From Rhizobium sp. 18055 (GTDB lineage Bacteria > Pseudomonadota > Alphaproteobacteria > Rhizobiales > Rhizobiaceae), in assembly GCF_902706285.1 (NCBI RefSeq), contig NZ_CACSKD010000007.1, positions 62,001-126,000 on the forward strand: a stretch of DNA of 64,000 nt, given 5' to 3'. The notes beneath the pieces were generated by a model. That model did not search any database. It was not told the DNA's origin and saw only the letters and a program-made list of their open reading frames with translations. A program made the position numbers and the translations under genes. Below are positions 18,941-29,258 of the stretch, piece by piece; position 1 is the first letter of the stretch; every line of letters begins with the position of its first letter.

Positions 18941-20062
18941 ATGAATCAAAATCGGAGCCTGACCTTGGGGATAGTTTCTCGCCTGAAAACTGAACGATAC
19001 CTGGTGATAGCACTTGTTGTCGGCGTGATTGCCTACCTGTCGGAACACAGCATCATGGAAATGGGCCAGGCGGCACCGCTGGTCGCCGCAGCAGCCCTCG
19101 TCGCCACCATCGTCCTGGTCTCGATGCGCGTCGCCCATCATGCCGAAATCCTCGCCATCAAGGTCGGCGATCCCTACGGCACGATGATCCTGACGCTCTC
19201 CGCCGTCGCCGTGGAAGTGATTATCCTCGCCATCATGATGGCCGGCGAAAGCTCGCCGACACTGGTGCGCGACACGATCTACTCGGCGCTGATGCTTGAT
19301 ATCAACGGCATCCTCGGCCTCGCAGCGCTGCTTGGCGGCCTGAAGCATGGCGAACAGCCCTACAACGACAACTCCGGCAAGACCTATGGTGTGATGATCC
19401 TGACGGCCATCGGCATCTCGATGATCGTCCCGGAGTTCGTCCCCGCGGACAAATGGCATTACTACTCGGCCTTCACCATCGTTGCGATGATCGCGCTTTA
19501 CGGCCTGTTCCTGCGCATGCAGGTCGGCCAGCACAGCTACTTCTTCAGCTACAGCTACCCGCGCCAGGAGCGCAAGCACGATGGCACAGAGGAGCATGGC
19601 ACCGACGAATCGACAGCGGCCTCGATCGCCACCATCCTTGTCGGCGTCGTCATCATCGGCGCCCTGGCCGAATTCATGTCTGCCTTCATGACAACAGGAT
19701 TGAAGGGCACCGGCGCACCGATCGGGATCACCGCACTCGTGGTCGCCACCATCTCGGCAGCCCCCGAAATCCTGACCGCGCTACGAGCCGCCCTGAAGAA
19801 CCGCATGCAGGCGACCGTCAACATCGCCATGGGCGCGTCGCTCTCCACGGTCATCCTGACGGTGCCCGTGATGGAAGGGATCGCGCTGTACACCGGCCAG
19901 CCCTTCATCATGGCGATGACGCCGGTGCAGACGGTGATGGTGACCATCACGCTGATCGCCGCAGCGATCAACCTCAACGACGGAGAAACCAACGCCATCG
20001 AGGGAATGACCCACTTCATCCTGTTCGCCACGTTCCTGATGCTGGCGGGACTGGGTCTCTGA
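18941..20062 (+). CDS. chaA: Calcium/proton antiporter, ChaA type
   Basis: Inner-membrane cation/proton exchanger of 373 residues with about 11 membrane segments and the internal duplication of the CaCA superfamily. The two alpha repeats are visible around GDPYGTMILTLSAVAVEV in the first half and ALVVATISAAPEILTA in the second, each with the conserved acidic residue. A hydrophilic acidic-basic loop (YPRQERKHDGTEEHGT) joins the halves. In E. coli ChaA exports Ca2+ or Na+ at alkaline pH. The start at 18941 is the first ATG, with no strong ribosome site. Confidence 0.92.
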   Translation: MNQNRSLTLGIVSRLKTERYLVIALVVGVIAYLSEHSIMEMGQAAPLVAAAALVATIVLVSMRVAHHAEILAIKVGDPYGTMILTLSAVAVEVIILAIMMAGESSPTLVRDTIYSALMLDINGILGLAALLGGLKHGEQPYNDNSGKTYGVMILTAIGISMIVPEFVPADKWHYYSAFTIVAMIALYGLFLRMQVGQHSYFFSYSYPRQERKHDGTEEHGTDESTAASIATILVGVVIIGALAEFMSAFMTTGLKGTGAPIGITALVVATISAAPEILTALRAALKNRMQATVNIAMGASLSTVILTVPVMEGIALYTGQPFIMAMTPVQTVMVTITLIAAAINLNDGETNAIEGMTHFILFATFLMLAGLGL

Positions 20063-20068
20063 TCAAGA

Positions 20069-20098
20069 GCGCTTGCGCCGGCCGGAAACGGCGCAAGC
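20069..20098 (+). terminator. Inverted repeat after chaA, possible terminator
   Basis: Perfect stem GCTTGCGCCG (20071-20080) / CGGCGCAAGC (20089-20098), extended by a GC, starting 7 bp after the stop. There is no T-run, so it may protect the mRNA 3' end or act with Rho rather than as a classic terminator. Confidence 0.5.
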
Positions 20099-20180
20099 AC
20101 CGATAGAACTATGAAATCAAGCTCTTGCGCCGATGAAATGAATCACTTTGCGAGCGGCGCCTCCGGGGCACTCGCCTGGA

Positions 20181-21344
20181 TCAAGCAGCCGCCTTGTCAG
20201 ACGAACCGTAAAGGACCGCCCGGTTTCGTCCGCTATCCTTGGCAACATAGAGCGCCGCGTCCGCCATCTTCAGAAGATCGCTCCACGAGTGATCCATATC
20301 CTGGCTGGTGGCGACGCCGATGCTGACGGTCAGCGGAACGCGTTCGCCATTGCTGTCCAGTTCCAGCTTCCTCACCAGCTCCACCAGACGCTCGGCCGCC
20401 GCCATCGCCTCTGCTGGATTGGTTTTCGGTAGGTATGCCGCAAACTCCTCTCCGCCCAAACGGGCAAAGCTGCCGCCCGCCCGCAGATTGCGGCCGATGG
20501 TCTGGGCAAAGCTCACCAGCACCTGATCGCCGGTATCGTGACCGAAGCGATCGTTCACCTGCTTGAACAGATCCAGATCCATCAGCAGCAGCGCGTCGTC
20601 CGCGCGCATTACGTGCGGCATGCGCGACGTGAACCAGCGACGATTGCCGACGCCGGTCAGAATGTCGGTATCGGCAGCATGGCGCAGCTCCGCCTCGGCC
20701 CTCTCCTTGACCAGAATGATCACGAACAGTGCGATGGCGAAATGGCAGATGATCCGCACAAAAAACGCCCAGCGCGGCGTCATCGGCGCAATTGACGGCG
20801 TCAGCATGGCGATGACGATCAGCAGCGCCAGAAGCGACGAGAGTGCAATCACCGCCGAGAGCACCAGACGGACCGGAAGTTGCTCAGGCCGGCGATCACG
20901 CATCACAGACACGGCAGCGGCGGCAAGCAACAGGAACGACATCGAGTTTGACACGGCACTGCGCAGCTTGTCGTCCAGGTAAAACCCGGTCACGCCAGCA
21001 ACACAGACCAGCACCGCCGGAACGACCATCACCAGCCAGTCCACCCGGCGCTGCCTGCCGCTGCTCAGCGTGCGCATGCCCACCCAGAACAGCGCATAGC
21101 CCATCAGGCCGAATGTGAATGTTCCGAACGTCCAGATTTCGTGGGAAAGAACCGAGCGTTCGCCAAGACCGGCGAGTGTCGATGACATCGCAAGCGAGAT
21201 GAAGCCGATTGCAAGCGTTCCCAGCCCCTCACCCCGTCTCGATTGCCAGCGCGCATAGAGGAAGCAGAGGGCTCCGACCAGAAACGAGCACTGATGCAGC
21301 AGGAGAACCGTGGCGAGGTCGAGCTGGAATGATTGCAATGTCAT
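20181..21344 (-). CDS. Membrane diguanylate cyclase (GGDEF)
   Basis: Inner-membrane enzyme predicted to make cyclic di-GMP from two GTP. About 387 residues: a hydrophobic N-terminal half with roughly seven membrane segments, then DTDILTGVGNRRWF and the active-site loop RLGGEEF. The canonical RxxD inhibitory site five residues before the loop is absent (RAGG is found there), so product feedback through that site is unlikely. Start ATG 21344 is chosen to put the first membrane segment at the N-terminus; a longer start at 21383 is possible. Transcribed alone, leftward. Confidence 0.92.
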   Translation of the reverse strand: MTLQSFQLDLATVLLLHQCSFLVGALCFLYARWQSRRGEGLGTLAIGFISLAMSSTLAGLGERSVLSHEIWTFGTFTFGLMGYALFWVGMRTLSSGRQRRVDWLVMVVPAVLVCVAGVTGFYLDDKLRSAVSNSMSFLLLAAAAVSVMRDRRPEQLPVRLVLSAVIALSSLLALLIVIAMLTPSIAPMTPRWAFFVRIICHFAIALFVIILVKERAEAELRHAADTDILTGVGNRRWFTSRMPHVMRADDALLLMDLDLFKQVNDRFGHDTGDQVLVSFAQTIGRNLRAGGSFARLGGEEFAAYLPKTNPAEAMAAAERLVELVRKLELDSNGERVPLTVSIGVATSQDMDHSWSDLLKMADAALYVAKDSGRNRAVLYGSSDKAAA

Positions 21345-21441
21345 GATACCAAATACATAAAATTCTATGGAAACAAGACGCACACCTCGGCGTCACTCAT
21401 TGGCGCTGCTTAAACGCTTGGGAGCAAAACGCACCCCTAAC

Positions 21442-21468
21442 AAAAAACCCGCCGTCGCCGGCGGGTTT
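21442..21468 (-). terminator. Rho-independent terminator of aatA
   Basis: Stem AAACCCGCCG / CGGCGGGTTT with loop TCGC. Read leftward it is followed by a run of Ts, 23 bp after the aatA stop. Confidence 0.88.
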
Positions 21469-21491
21469 CGAAACTCATGCTTTACGAAGTC

Positions 21492-23067
<1,576 letters not shown>

Positions 23068-25425
23068 ATGTTTCTGGAAGATGAAGTCACCGTCAGACGA
23101 CTGCGCGCCAGCCGCTTTTCCCTGTCATTGCTGATCGCATGCGTGGCCTTTGCCGCCTCGATCGTGACGCTGTCGGGGCTGGCGACGGCAGCCTATGCCG
23201 CTGATGAAGGTCAGCAGAAGAGCCAGCAACTCGCAGGCCTCGTCAGGCCGAACGACGTCAACAGCGGCTCGCTGCTCTTCCCCGCCAAGGAGCCCGGCTT
23301 CTTCGTCGAGGCGCCACGGCTGAAGACCGACGTCGAGATGGATGTCACCGGCCCGATCGCCCGCGTCAAGGTCACCCAGCGTTTCCAGAACCCCAGCAAG
23401 GGCTGGGTCGAAGGCACCTACGTCTTCCCGCTGCCGGAAAATTCCGCCGTCGATGTGCTGAAGATGCAGATCGGCGAGCGCTTCATCGAGGGCCAGATCA
23501 AGCCACGCCAGGAAGCCCGCGAGATTTACGAAAAGGCCAAGGCCGAGGGCAAGAAGGCAGCCCTGCTGGAACAGCAGCGCCCCAACATCTTCACCAATCA
23601 GGTGGCCAATATCGGCCCCGGCGAGACCATCGTCGTGCAGATCGAGTACCAGCAGTCGGTGCGCCAGTCCGGCGGCGAGTTCTCGCTGCGTTTCCCGATG
23701 GTCGTCGCCCCACGCTACAATCCGGCCCCGATCGTGCAGACCGTCGAGTTCAACAACGGCGCCGGCTTCGCGGTCCCGTCCGATCCGGTCGAAAACCGCG
23801 AGAAGATCGAAGCCCCCGTGCTCGACCCGCGTGAAAACGCCAGGATCAACCCGGTCGCGCTGACCGTAAACCTCAAGGCCGGCTTCCCTGTTGGAGACGT
23901 CAAATCCTCCTTCCACGAAGTCGATATCACCAAGGATGGCGACCAGAACTGGACGATCGCGCTGAAGGGCGAGGCCGTCCCCGCCGACAAGGATTTCGAG
24001 CTCACCTGGAAGGCCGCGCCCGGCAAGAGCCCGAGCGCCGGCCTGTTCCGCGAAGTCTTGAACGGCAAGACCTACCTGCTCGCCTTCGTCACCCCGCCGG
24101 CAACACCGGACACCTCAGCCACACCTGCCAAGCGCGAAGTGGTCTTCGTCATCGACAATTCCGGTTCGATGTCCGGCCCGTCGATCGAGCAGGCCAAGCA
24201 GAGCCTCGCGCTCGCCATCTCCAGACTCAATCCCGACGACCGCTTCAATGTCATCCGTTTCGACGACACGATGACTGACTATTTCAGCGGCCTCGTCGCC
24301 GCCTCTCCCGACAACCGCGAGAAAGCCATCGCCTATGTCCGCGGCCTGACCGCCGACGGCGGCACAGAAATGCTGCCGGCCCTGCAGGCAGCGCTGCGCA
24401 ATCAGGGGTCGGTTGCCGCTGGCGCGCTGCGCCAGGTGGTGTTCCTGACCGACGGCGCCATCGGCAACGAGCAGCAGCTGTTCACCGAGATCACCCAGAA
24501 CCGCGGCGACGCCCGCGTCTTCACCGTCGGCATCGGCTCGGCGCCCAACTCCTACTTCATGACCAAGGCCGCCGAAATGGGCCGCGGCACCTTCACGCAG
24601 ATCGGCTCCACCGACCAGATCGCCAGCCGCATGGCCGAGCTTTTCGCTAAGCTGCAGAACCCTGCTATGACCGACCTCTCAGCCAGCTTCGAGGGCATCA
24701 CGGCCGACGACATCACCCCGAACCCGATGCCCGACCTCTATACCGGCGAACCGGTCGTATTGACCGCCGAACTGCCGCAGGCCAAGCCATCAGGCAAGCT
24801 GCAGATCACCGGCAAGACCGGCAACCAACCCTGGCGCGTCGAGATGGACATCGCCAACGCCGCCGATGGCCACGGCATCTCCAAGCTCTGGGCCCGCCGC
24901 AAGATCGACGATCTGGAAGCACGCGCCTATGAGCGACAGGACCCGACAGCACTCGACAAGGACGTCGAGACGGTGGCGCTCGCCCACCACCTCGTCTCCC
25001 GCATGACCAGCCTCGTCGCCATCGACGTAACCCCGTCGCGCCCATCCGACAAGCCGCTGGATGCGACCAGGCTGCCGCTGAACCTGCCCGATGGCTGGGA
25101 CTTCGAGAAAGTCTTAGGCGACACCGCCCCTTCCCCTGCTCCGCAGACACCGGCAGGTGCCGCGGCCGATCACGCCAGCGCCGCCCCGCAGCAGCAGTTT
25201 GCCGAACTGGCAGCAACCCGCATGGCCGCAGCGCCGACCCCCAAGGCAGCAACCCTGATTGCCCAGCGCTCAACCTCTGTCCAGCTGCCGCAGACGGCCA
25301 CCCGCGCCGACGAGCAGATCGCTCGCGGCGTGACGATGCTGGTGCTCGCATTGGTGGCGGCGAGTGGACTAATGGCCTGGAGGCGTCGCACGTCCCTGTC
25401 CGGAGCATCGCGCAATGGCAACTAG
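23068..25425 (+). CDS. VIT and VWA domain sortase substrate (TIGR03788-like)
   Basis: Exported cell-surface or periplasmic protein of 785 residues, the dedicated substrate of the sortase encoded next. In order: an N-terminal signal/membrane segment (about 13-45, ending AYAA); a VIT domain (about 80-200, with the RFIEGQIKPRQEAREIY region); a VWA domain with intact metal-binding site DNSGS at about 363 and a later TDGAIG; and a C-terminal sorting signal at about 740: LPQTA, a hydrophobic helix and RRR. The fifth position is Ala rather than Gly. Adhesion is the usual guess for VIT/VWA proteins but is not established. It overlaps the sortase gene by 11 bp. Confidence 0.93.
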   Translation: MFLEDEVTVRRLRASRFSLSLLIACVAFAASIVTLSGLATAAYAADEGQQKSQQLAGLVRPNDVNSGSLLFPAKEPGFFVEAPRLKTDVEMDVTGPIARVKVTQRFQNPSKGWVEGTYVFPLPENSAVDVLKMQIGERFIEGQIKPRQEAREIYEKAKAEGKKAALLEQQRPNIFTNQVANIGPGETIVVQIEYQQSVRQSGGEFSLRFPMVVAPRYNPAPIVQTVEFNNGAGFAVPSDPVENREKIEAPVLDPRENARINPVALTVNLKAGFPVGDVKSSFHEVDITKDGDQNWTIALKGEAVPADKDFELTWKAAPGKSPSAGLFREVLNGKTYLLAFVTPPATPDTSATPAKREVVFVIDNSGSMSGPSIEQAKQSLALAISRLNPDDRFNVIRFDDTMTDYFSGLVAASPDNREKAIAYVRGLTADGGTEMLPALQAALRNQGSVAAGALRQVVFLTDGAIGNEQQLFTEITQNRGDARVFTVGIGSAPNSYFMTKAAEMGRGTFTQIGSTDQIASRMAELFAKLQNPAMTDLSASFEGITADDITPNPMPDLYTGEPVVLTAELPQAKPSGKLQITGKTGNQPWRVEMDIANAADGHGISKLWARRKIDDLEARAYERQDPTALDKDVETVALAHHLVSRMTSLVAIDVTPSRPSDKPLDATRLPLNLPDGWDFEKVLGDTAPSPAPQTPAGAAADHASAAPQQQFAELAATRMAAAPTPKAATLIAQRSTSVQLPQTATRADEQIARGVTMLVLALVAASGLMAWRRRTSLSGASRNGN

Positions 25426-26191
25426 AATGGGCGGCAGCAGATATGAGCAGGCCGATGATTTCGGCCCGCTTCCCACCTATCTGGAACTCGCCATGGCGAC
25501 GGCCGCGGCCACCGCCTATGACGCGCCTGACGCAAAAAAGGGCTCATCTCTGCTGCCCCGTCTCTCCGCAGTCGAGAAAGCCATCGCCGTCGCCATCGCC
25601 ATTCTGGCGATCTATGGCGCCGTCCTGATCAGCGACGGCATCTATATCAAGGCCAAGGCACAGCTGTCGCAATTCCTGCTGGCGCGCGCCTTTGCCGCCG
25701 AACTGCGCGGCGAGGACGCCAAGCCATGGCCGTGGGCGGACTTCACCACCGAGGCAAGGGTCAGCGCCCCTCGCCTCGGCAAGAACGCCATCGTCCTTGC
25801 CGGCGCCTCCGGCGAAGCGCTGGCCTTTGGTCCCGCATGGCTGACCAACACGCCACAGCCCGGCGACGAAGGCACCTCTGTCATCGCCGCCCACCGCGAC
25901 ACCCATTTCCGCTGGTTGAAGGACGTCAAGCCCGGCGACGCGATCGAGGTCACCCGCCGCGATGGCGAGCGCCTGACATTCAAGGCCGGCGAAGGCCGCG
26001 TCGTCTCCTGGGACAACAGCGGCATCGACCCCGCAGCGCAGGGCCACCACCTGGTGCTCGCCACCTGCTGGCCGTTCGGCGCCACCGAACGCGGCCCACT
26101 GCGCTATATCGTCGAGGCCGAACTGATCGACACCACGGCGACCGGCACGGTGCCGACGGCAAACACAAAGCCGTTATCCCTGACGCCATGA
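25415..26191 (+). CDS. Class GN (Gram-negative) sortase
   Basis: Membrane-anchored cysteine transpeptidase of 258 residues that should cleave the LPQTA signal of the upstream protein. One membrane segment near residues 50-75, then the sortase beta barrel. The catalytic triad is visible: His160 (VIAAHRDTHF), Cys218 (VLATCWPFG) and Arg230 (RGPLRYIV). Start ATG 25415 overlaps the substrate gene end, consistent with translational coupling. Proteobacterial sortases of this class (TIGR03784) normally have this single neighbouring target. What nucleophile accepts the cleaved protein in a Gram-negative envelope is unknown. Confidence 0.93.
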   Translation: MATRMGGSRYEQADDFGPLPTYLELAMATAAATAYDAPDAKKGSSLLPRLSAVEKAIAVAIAILAIYGAVLISDGIYIKAKAQLSQFLLARAFAAELRGEDAKPWPWADFTTEARVSAPRLGKNAIVLAGASGEALAFGPAWLTNTPQPGDEGTSVIAAHRDTHFRWLKDVKPGDAIEVTRRDGERLTFKAGEGRVVSWDNSGIDPAAQGHHLVLATCWPFGATERGPLRYIVEAELIDTTATGTVPTANTKPLSLTP

Positions 26192-26260
26192 GGGTTGAAC
26201 CCGGCGCCCCGACACGCCAAGTGTCAACCAGCGATGGTAGGTCAGGCAACCGAGGGATGG

Positions 26261-27415
26261 ATGATGAGATCAGTTTTGGCGCTTCGGTTCGGTATGCTCC
26301 TGGCAACGACCTATCCCGTGTTTGCCGCGCCTGCCATCGCCGCCGACACCGTGCAGACAAAGAGGGTTGCCGTACAGGTCGAGACCATCGCCACCGGGCT
26401 TGAGCATCCATGGGCCGTCGCCGTGCTGCCCGATGGCGGCTATCTCGTCACCGAGAAGCCAGGCCGCATGCGCATCATTCGCGATGGGCAGCTGTCGGCA
26501 CCGATATCAGGTGTTCCCAAGGTCAGCTCCAGAAGCCAGGGTGGCCTGTTTGATGTGGAACTCGCCCCTGACTTCGCAACATCCAGAACACTGTACCTGA
26601 CAGCTGCGACGTCGGGTGATGGCGGCTCCGGCACCGAAGCCTTCAGCGCCACGCTCTCGCCGGACGGAACCGCGCTCGAAAACGTCAGGTCGATCTTCAG
26701 GATGCGCAAGTTCACCAGCGGCGGCATCCAGTACGGCGCGCGCATCGCCATCGCCAAAGACGGCTCTCTTTTCATCAGCATCGGCGACCGTGGCGACCGG
26801 GATCGTTCCCAGGACTGGAAGGACGATGCCGGTACCATCATCCATATCAACGCGGACGGCAGCATTCCCGCCGACAATCCGTTCAAGGATGGCGCAAAGG
26901 CATTGCCCGAGATCTGGTCGAAGGGCCACCGCAACCCGCAGGGCATCACCTTCGACGCCGCCGACGGCAAGCTCTACACCGTCGAGCACGGCGCGCGCGG
27001 CGGCGACGAGATCAACGGCATCGAACCGGGCAAGAACTACGGCTGGCCCGTCATCACCTACGGCCGCGATTATTCCGGTGCCGAGATTGGTGAAGGCACC
27101 GCCAAGCCGGGGCTGGAACAGCCGCTCTACTACTGGGACCCCTCTATCGCCCCGGGTGCCGTCGCCGTCTATCGCGGCAAGATGTTTCCCGAATGGGACG
27201 GCGATTTTCTCGTCGCAGCACTGAAATTCCAGCTTCTGTCGCGCATGCAGCGCGACGGCAGCGGCGCCTTCGTGGCCGAGGAGCGGATCTTCGACGGCGC
27301 TTACGGCCGCATGCGCGATATCGTTGTGGCGCCCGATGGGGCACTGCTGATCGTCACCGACGAGGACGATGGCGCGCTCCTGCGCATCTCCCGCGCACCG
27401 GGCGGCAACGGCTGA
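26261..27415 (+). CDS. PQQ-dependent sugar dehydrogenase-like (GSDH/YliI family)
   Basis: Secreted six-bladed beta-propeller of 384 residues, family of soluble aldose sugar dehydrogenases (Asd/YliI). A signal peptide ends near AAPAIAA; the mature part begins with VETIATGLEHPWAVAVLPDGGYLVTEK and includes SKGHRNPQGITFD and VEHGARGGDEING, segments lining the PQQ and calcium site. Periplasmic oxidation of aldoses to lactones is the known family activity; the substrate and whether PQQ is made here are unknown. ATG 26261 has GAGG upstream and yields a clean signal peptide. It follows the sortase by 69 bp and may share its transcript. Confidence 0.9.
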   Translation: MMRSVLALRFGMLLATTYPVFAAPAIAADTVQTKRVAVQVETIATGLEHPWAVAVLPDGGYLVTEKPGRMRIIRDGQLSAPISGVPKVSSRSQGGLFDVELAPDFATSRTLYLTAATSGDGGSGTEAFSATLSPDGTALENVRSIFRMRKFTSGGIQYGARIAIAKDGSLFISIGDRGDRDRSQDWKDDAGTIIHINADGSIPADNPFKDGAKALPEIWSKGHRNPQGITFDAADGKLYTVEHGARGGDEINGIEPGKNYGWPVITYGRDYSGAEIGEGTAKPGLEQPLYYWDPSIAPGAVAVYRGKMFPEWDGDFLVAALKFQLLSRMQRDGSGAFVAEERIFDGAYGRMRDIVVAPDGALLIVTDEDDGALLRISRAPGGNG

Positions 27416-27522
27416 TATCGCGCGGTCGCTGCCTTGCCCTGTCCAGAAGCAACTGCTAACGGTCGCGCCGAATTCGACCGTTTCCCCTTCCAGACATCAA
27501 GCTCCCAGCAATCGAGACTGCA

Positions 27523-28437
27523 ATGACGCGCATTCAGGCGAACCTCCTTCTATTGCTCGCCGCTGCCATATGGGGCGGTGGTTTCGTCGCACAGTCGACA
27601 GCAATGAAGTCGATCGGCCCCTTCTGGTTCATCGGCCTGAGATTTGCCATTGCCGCGATGACGGTGCTGCCGTTCATGCTGATCGAAGCCCGCAAGGCGA
27701 CGACCAGAACCACGCCGCGTCATGTCAGGCTCTACGCACTGATCGGTCTTGCACTGTTCGGCGGTGCGGCCACGCAGCAGCTCGGGCTGCAGACGACGAC
27801 CGTTACCAATTCGAGCTTCATCACCGGTCTCTACGTCGTCATCGTTCCCATCATCTCCGTCGTCTTGCTGCGCCGGTCGCCGCACTGGATCGTCTGGCCC
27901 GGTGCCATCATGGCCGTGACCGGCATCTATCTTCTGTCTGGTGGAGAATTGTCGGCGCTGTCGCGCGGCGATCTGCTCACCGTCGTCTGCGCCGTCTTCT
28001 GGGCCGGTCAGATCACGCTCGCAGGCATCACCGTCTCGGAGACCGGCCGGGCGCTGACACTCTCGACGGCGCAGTTTACAGTCACCGCCGTCTGCGCGCT
28101 GGCCGTGGCCATCGTCACTGAACCGATCAGCTGGGAAGCGGTCCGGGCGGCCGCACCGGAGATCCTCTATGTCGGCATCTTCTCGTCAGGCGTTGCCTTT
28201 TCGCTCCAGATCATCGGCCAGCGCTACACGACCTCCTCGCAGGCAGCCATCTTCCTGTCGTCGGAAGCGCTGTTCGGCGCCTCGCTTGGCACTCTTCTGC
28301 TCGGTGAAACCATGCCAGCGCTCGGCTATGCCGGCTGCGCGCTGATGTTCCTTGCCATGCTTCTGGTTGAAATCGTCCCGGAAATAGCGCGCCGGCGCAG
28401 TCGAAACAGCCTGAATACCAGCCCAAATCTGGGATGA
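27523..28437 (+). CDS. EamA/DMT family transporter
   Basis: Inner-membrane drug/metabolite transporter of 304 residues with ten predicted membrane segments in two EamA repeats. The N-terminal repeat starts NLLLLLAAAIWGGGFVAQ; the second contains LFGASLGTLLLGE, the usual EamA ending. The substrate cannot be predicted. It stands 107 bp after the dehydrogenase and has its own likely promoter space. A strong terminator lies about 100 bp downstream. Confidence 0.9.
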   Translation: MTRIQANLLLLLAAAIWGGGFVAQSTAMKSIGPFWFIGLRFAIAAMTVLPFMLIEARKATTRTTPRHVRLYALIGLALFGGAATQQLGLQTTTVTNSSFITGLYVVIVPIISVVLLRRSPHWIVWPGAIMAVTGIYLLSGGELSALSRGDLLTVVCAVFWAGQITLAGITVSETGRALTLSTAQFTVTAVCALAVAIVTEPISWEAVRAAAPEILYVGIFSSGVAFSLQIIGQRYTTSSQAAIFLSSEALFGASLGTLLLGETMPALGYAGCALMFLAMLLVEIVPEIARRRSRNSLNTSPNLG

Positions 28438-28533
28438 AATCGAAAAGATGAAAAAAAGTTTAACATTCCGCGGATCGCGCGGGCGTTGTATTTTTGGCAA
28501 AATCTGCCCTTAAAATATATTGCTAACGATATA

Positions 28534-28571
28534 AAACGTTATTCAGCGGCGGCTGAAGAGCGTTTTTTTTT
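28534..28571 (+). terminator. Rho-independent terminator
   Basis: AAAACG-TTA-TTCAGC-GGCG-GCTGAA-GAG-CGTTTT forms a two-part stem followed by nine consecutive Ts. It is 97 bp from the EamA stop, far for a simple gene terminator. A promoter-like TTTGGC-N17-TATATT just upstream (28494-28522) would give a transcript of only about 40 nt. Confidence 0.85.
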
Positions 28572-28639
28572 CGTTTGAGCACAAAACGCCCCTTGAAATG
28601 ACGCCGCAGCGGCCCATTCATCGGAAAACTTTTGCTTGC

Positions 28640-28900
28640 CAAAATTGTAATATCGCAGCACTCTCATGGTGTTCGGGCATTTTGCGAGCATGGGAAGTCC
28701 TTAAGAATTTGCGCGCCGGAGACGCTAATACTCCGGTCGGTCGGTTCCGATAAAGCGGGCGGAAGTCCTGCGGTGAACCTGACTGACTCAGAGGGGACCT
28801 TTTTCTCACAATTCAATGATTGCCTGCTAGCGCCTCCGTGAGGAGGCAATATCAGTATGCTGCTCGTGTGGATGGCGAGCAGAGGTAAAAGGACCTGAGC
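28640..28900 (+). promoter_or_regulatory. Long structured leader of the cold-shock gene
   Basis: About 260 bp before the csp ATG hold three perfect stems: CCGGAG/CTCCGG (28716-28736), GCCTCC/GGAGGC (28832-28847) and CTGCTCG/CGAGCAG (28860-28882). The last ends 5 nt before the AAAAGGA ribosome site. Long folded leaders are a hallmark of cold-shock mRNAs, where they change shape at low temperature. The transcription start was not located; TAATAT at about 28650 may be a -10. A separate small RNA in this stretch cannot be excluded. Confidence 0.5.
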
Positions 28901-29116
28901 ATGGCCGAAACTGGCACAGTAAAATTCTTCAACACCGATAAGGGATTTGGCTTCATCAAGCCTGACAAGGGGGGCGCTGATATCTTCGTTCACATTTCAG
29001 CCGTGCAGGCCTCTGGCCTTGCCGGCCTGACGGAAAACCAGAAGGTAAGCTTCGACACGGAGCCAGATCGCCGCGGCAAGGGCCCGAAGGCAGTCAACCT
29101 GCAGATCGACGGTTGA
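28901..29116 (+). CDS. cspA: Cold-shock domain protein
   Basis: Single-stranded RNA/DNA chaperone of 71 residues with both nucleic-acid-binding motifs: KGFGFI (RNP1) and DIFVHI (RNP2). Full length for the family. ATG 28901 follows AAAAGGA by 8 nt. The long structured leader suggests post-transcriptional control, but whether this paralogue is cold-inducible cannot be told, because rhizobia carry several csp genes. Monocistronic with its own terminator. Confidence 0.95.
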   Translation: MAETGTVKFFNTDKGFGFIKPDKGGADIFVHISAVQASGLAGLTENQKVSFDTEPDRRGKGPKAVNLQIDG

Positions 29117-29147
29117 TCCCTCGCAGACGATGCGAATTCGAGTTGAA

Positions 29148-29171
29148 GCCCGGCAGGCGTGCCGGGTTTTG
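29148..29171 (+). terminator. Rho-independent terminator of csp gene
   Basis: Stem CCCGGCA / TGCCGGG with loop GGCG followed by TTTT, 32 bp after the stop. Confidence 0.85.
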
Positions 29172-29258
29172 TCGTTCAGCCTGCATTCAGATCGCAGCCG
29201 TTAACTTGCCATTATCAAGGTGCAAAACCGGTTGAGAATTTGAACAGGACAGGACATC

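Noticed and set aside
20069..20098. Inverted repeat after chaA as a mobile-element end or repeat family
   Set aside because: Only one copy was noticed in the window and it sits where a transcript end is expected.
28681..28800. Possible RNase P or SRP RNA in the leader, suggested by GGAAGTCC and GTGAACC words
   Set aside because: The conserved surrounding core of either RNA is missing and the order of words does not fit.
28632..28841. 69-codon frame in the cold-shock leader
   Set aside because: No ribosome site and no similarity; its bases are better explained by the hairpins of the leader.
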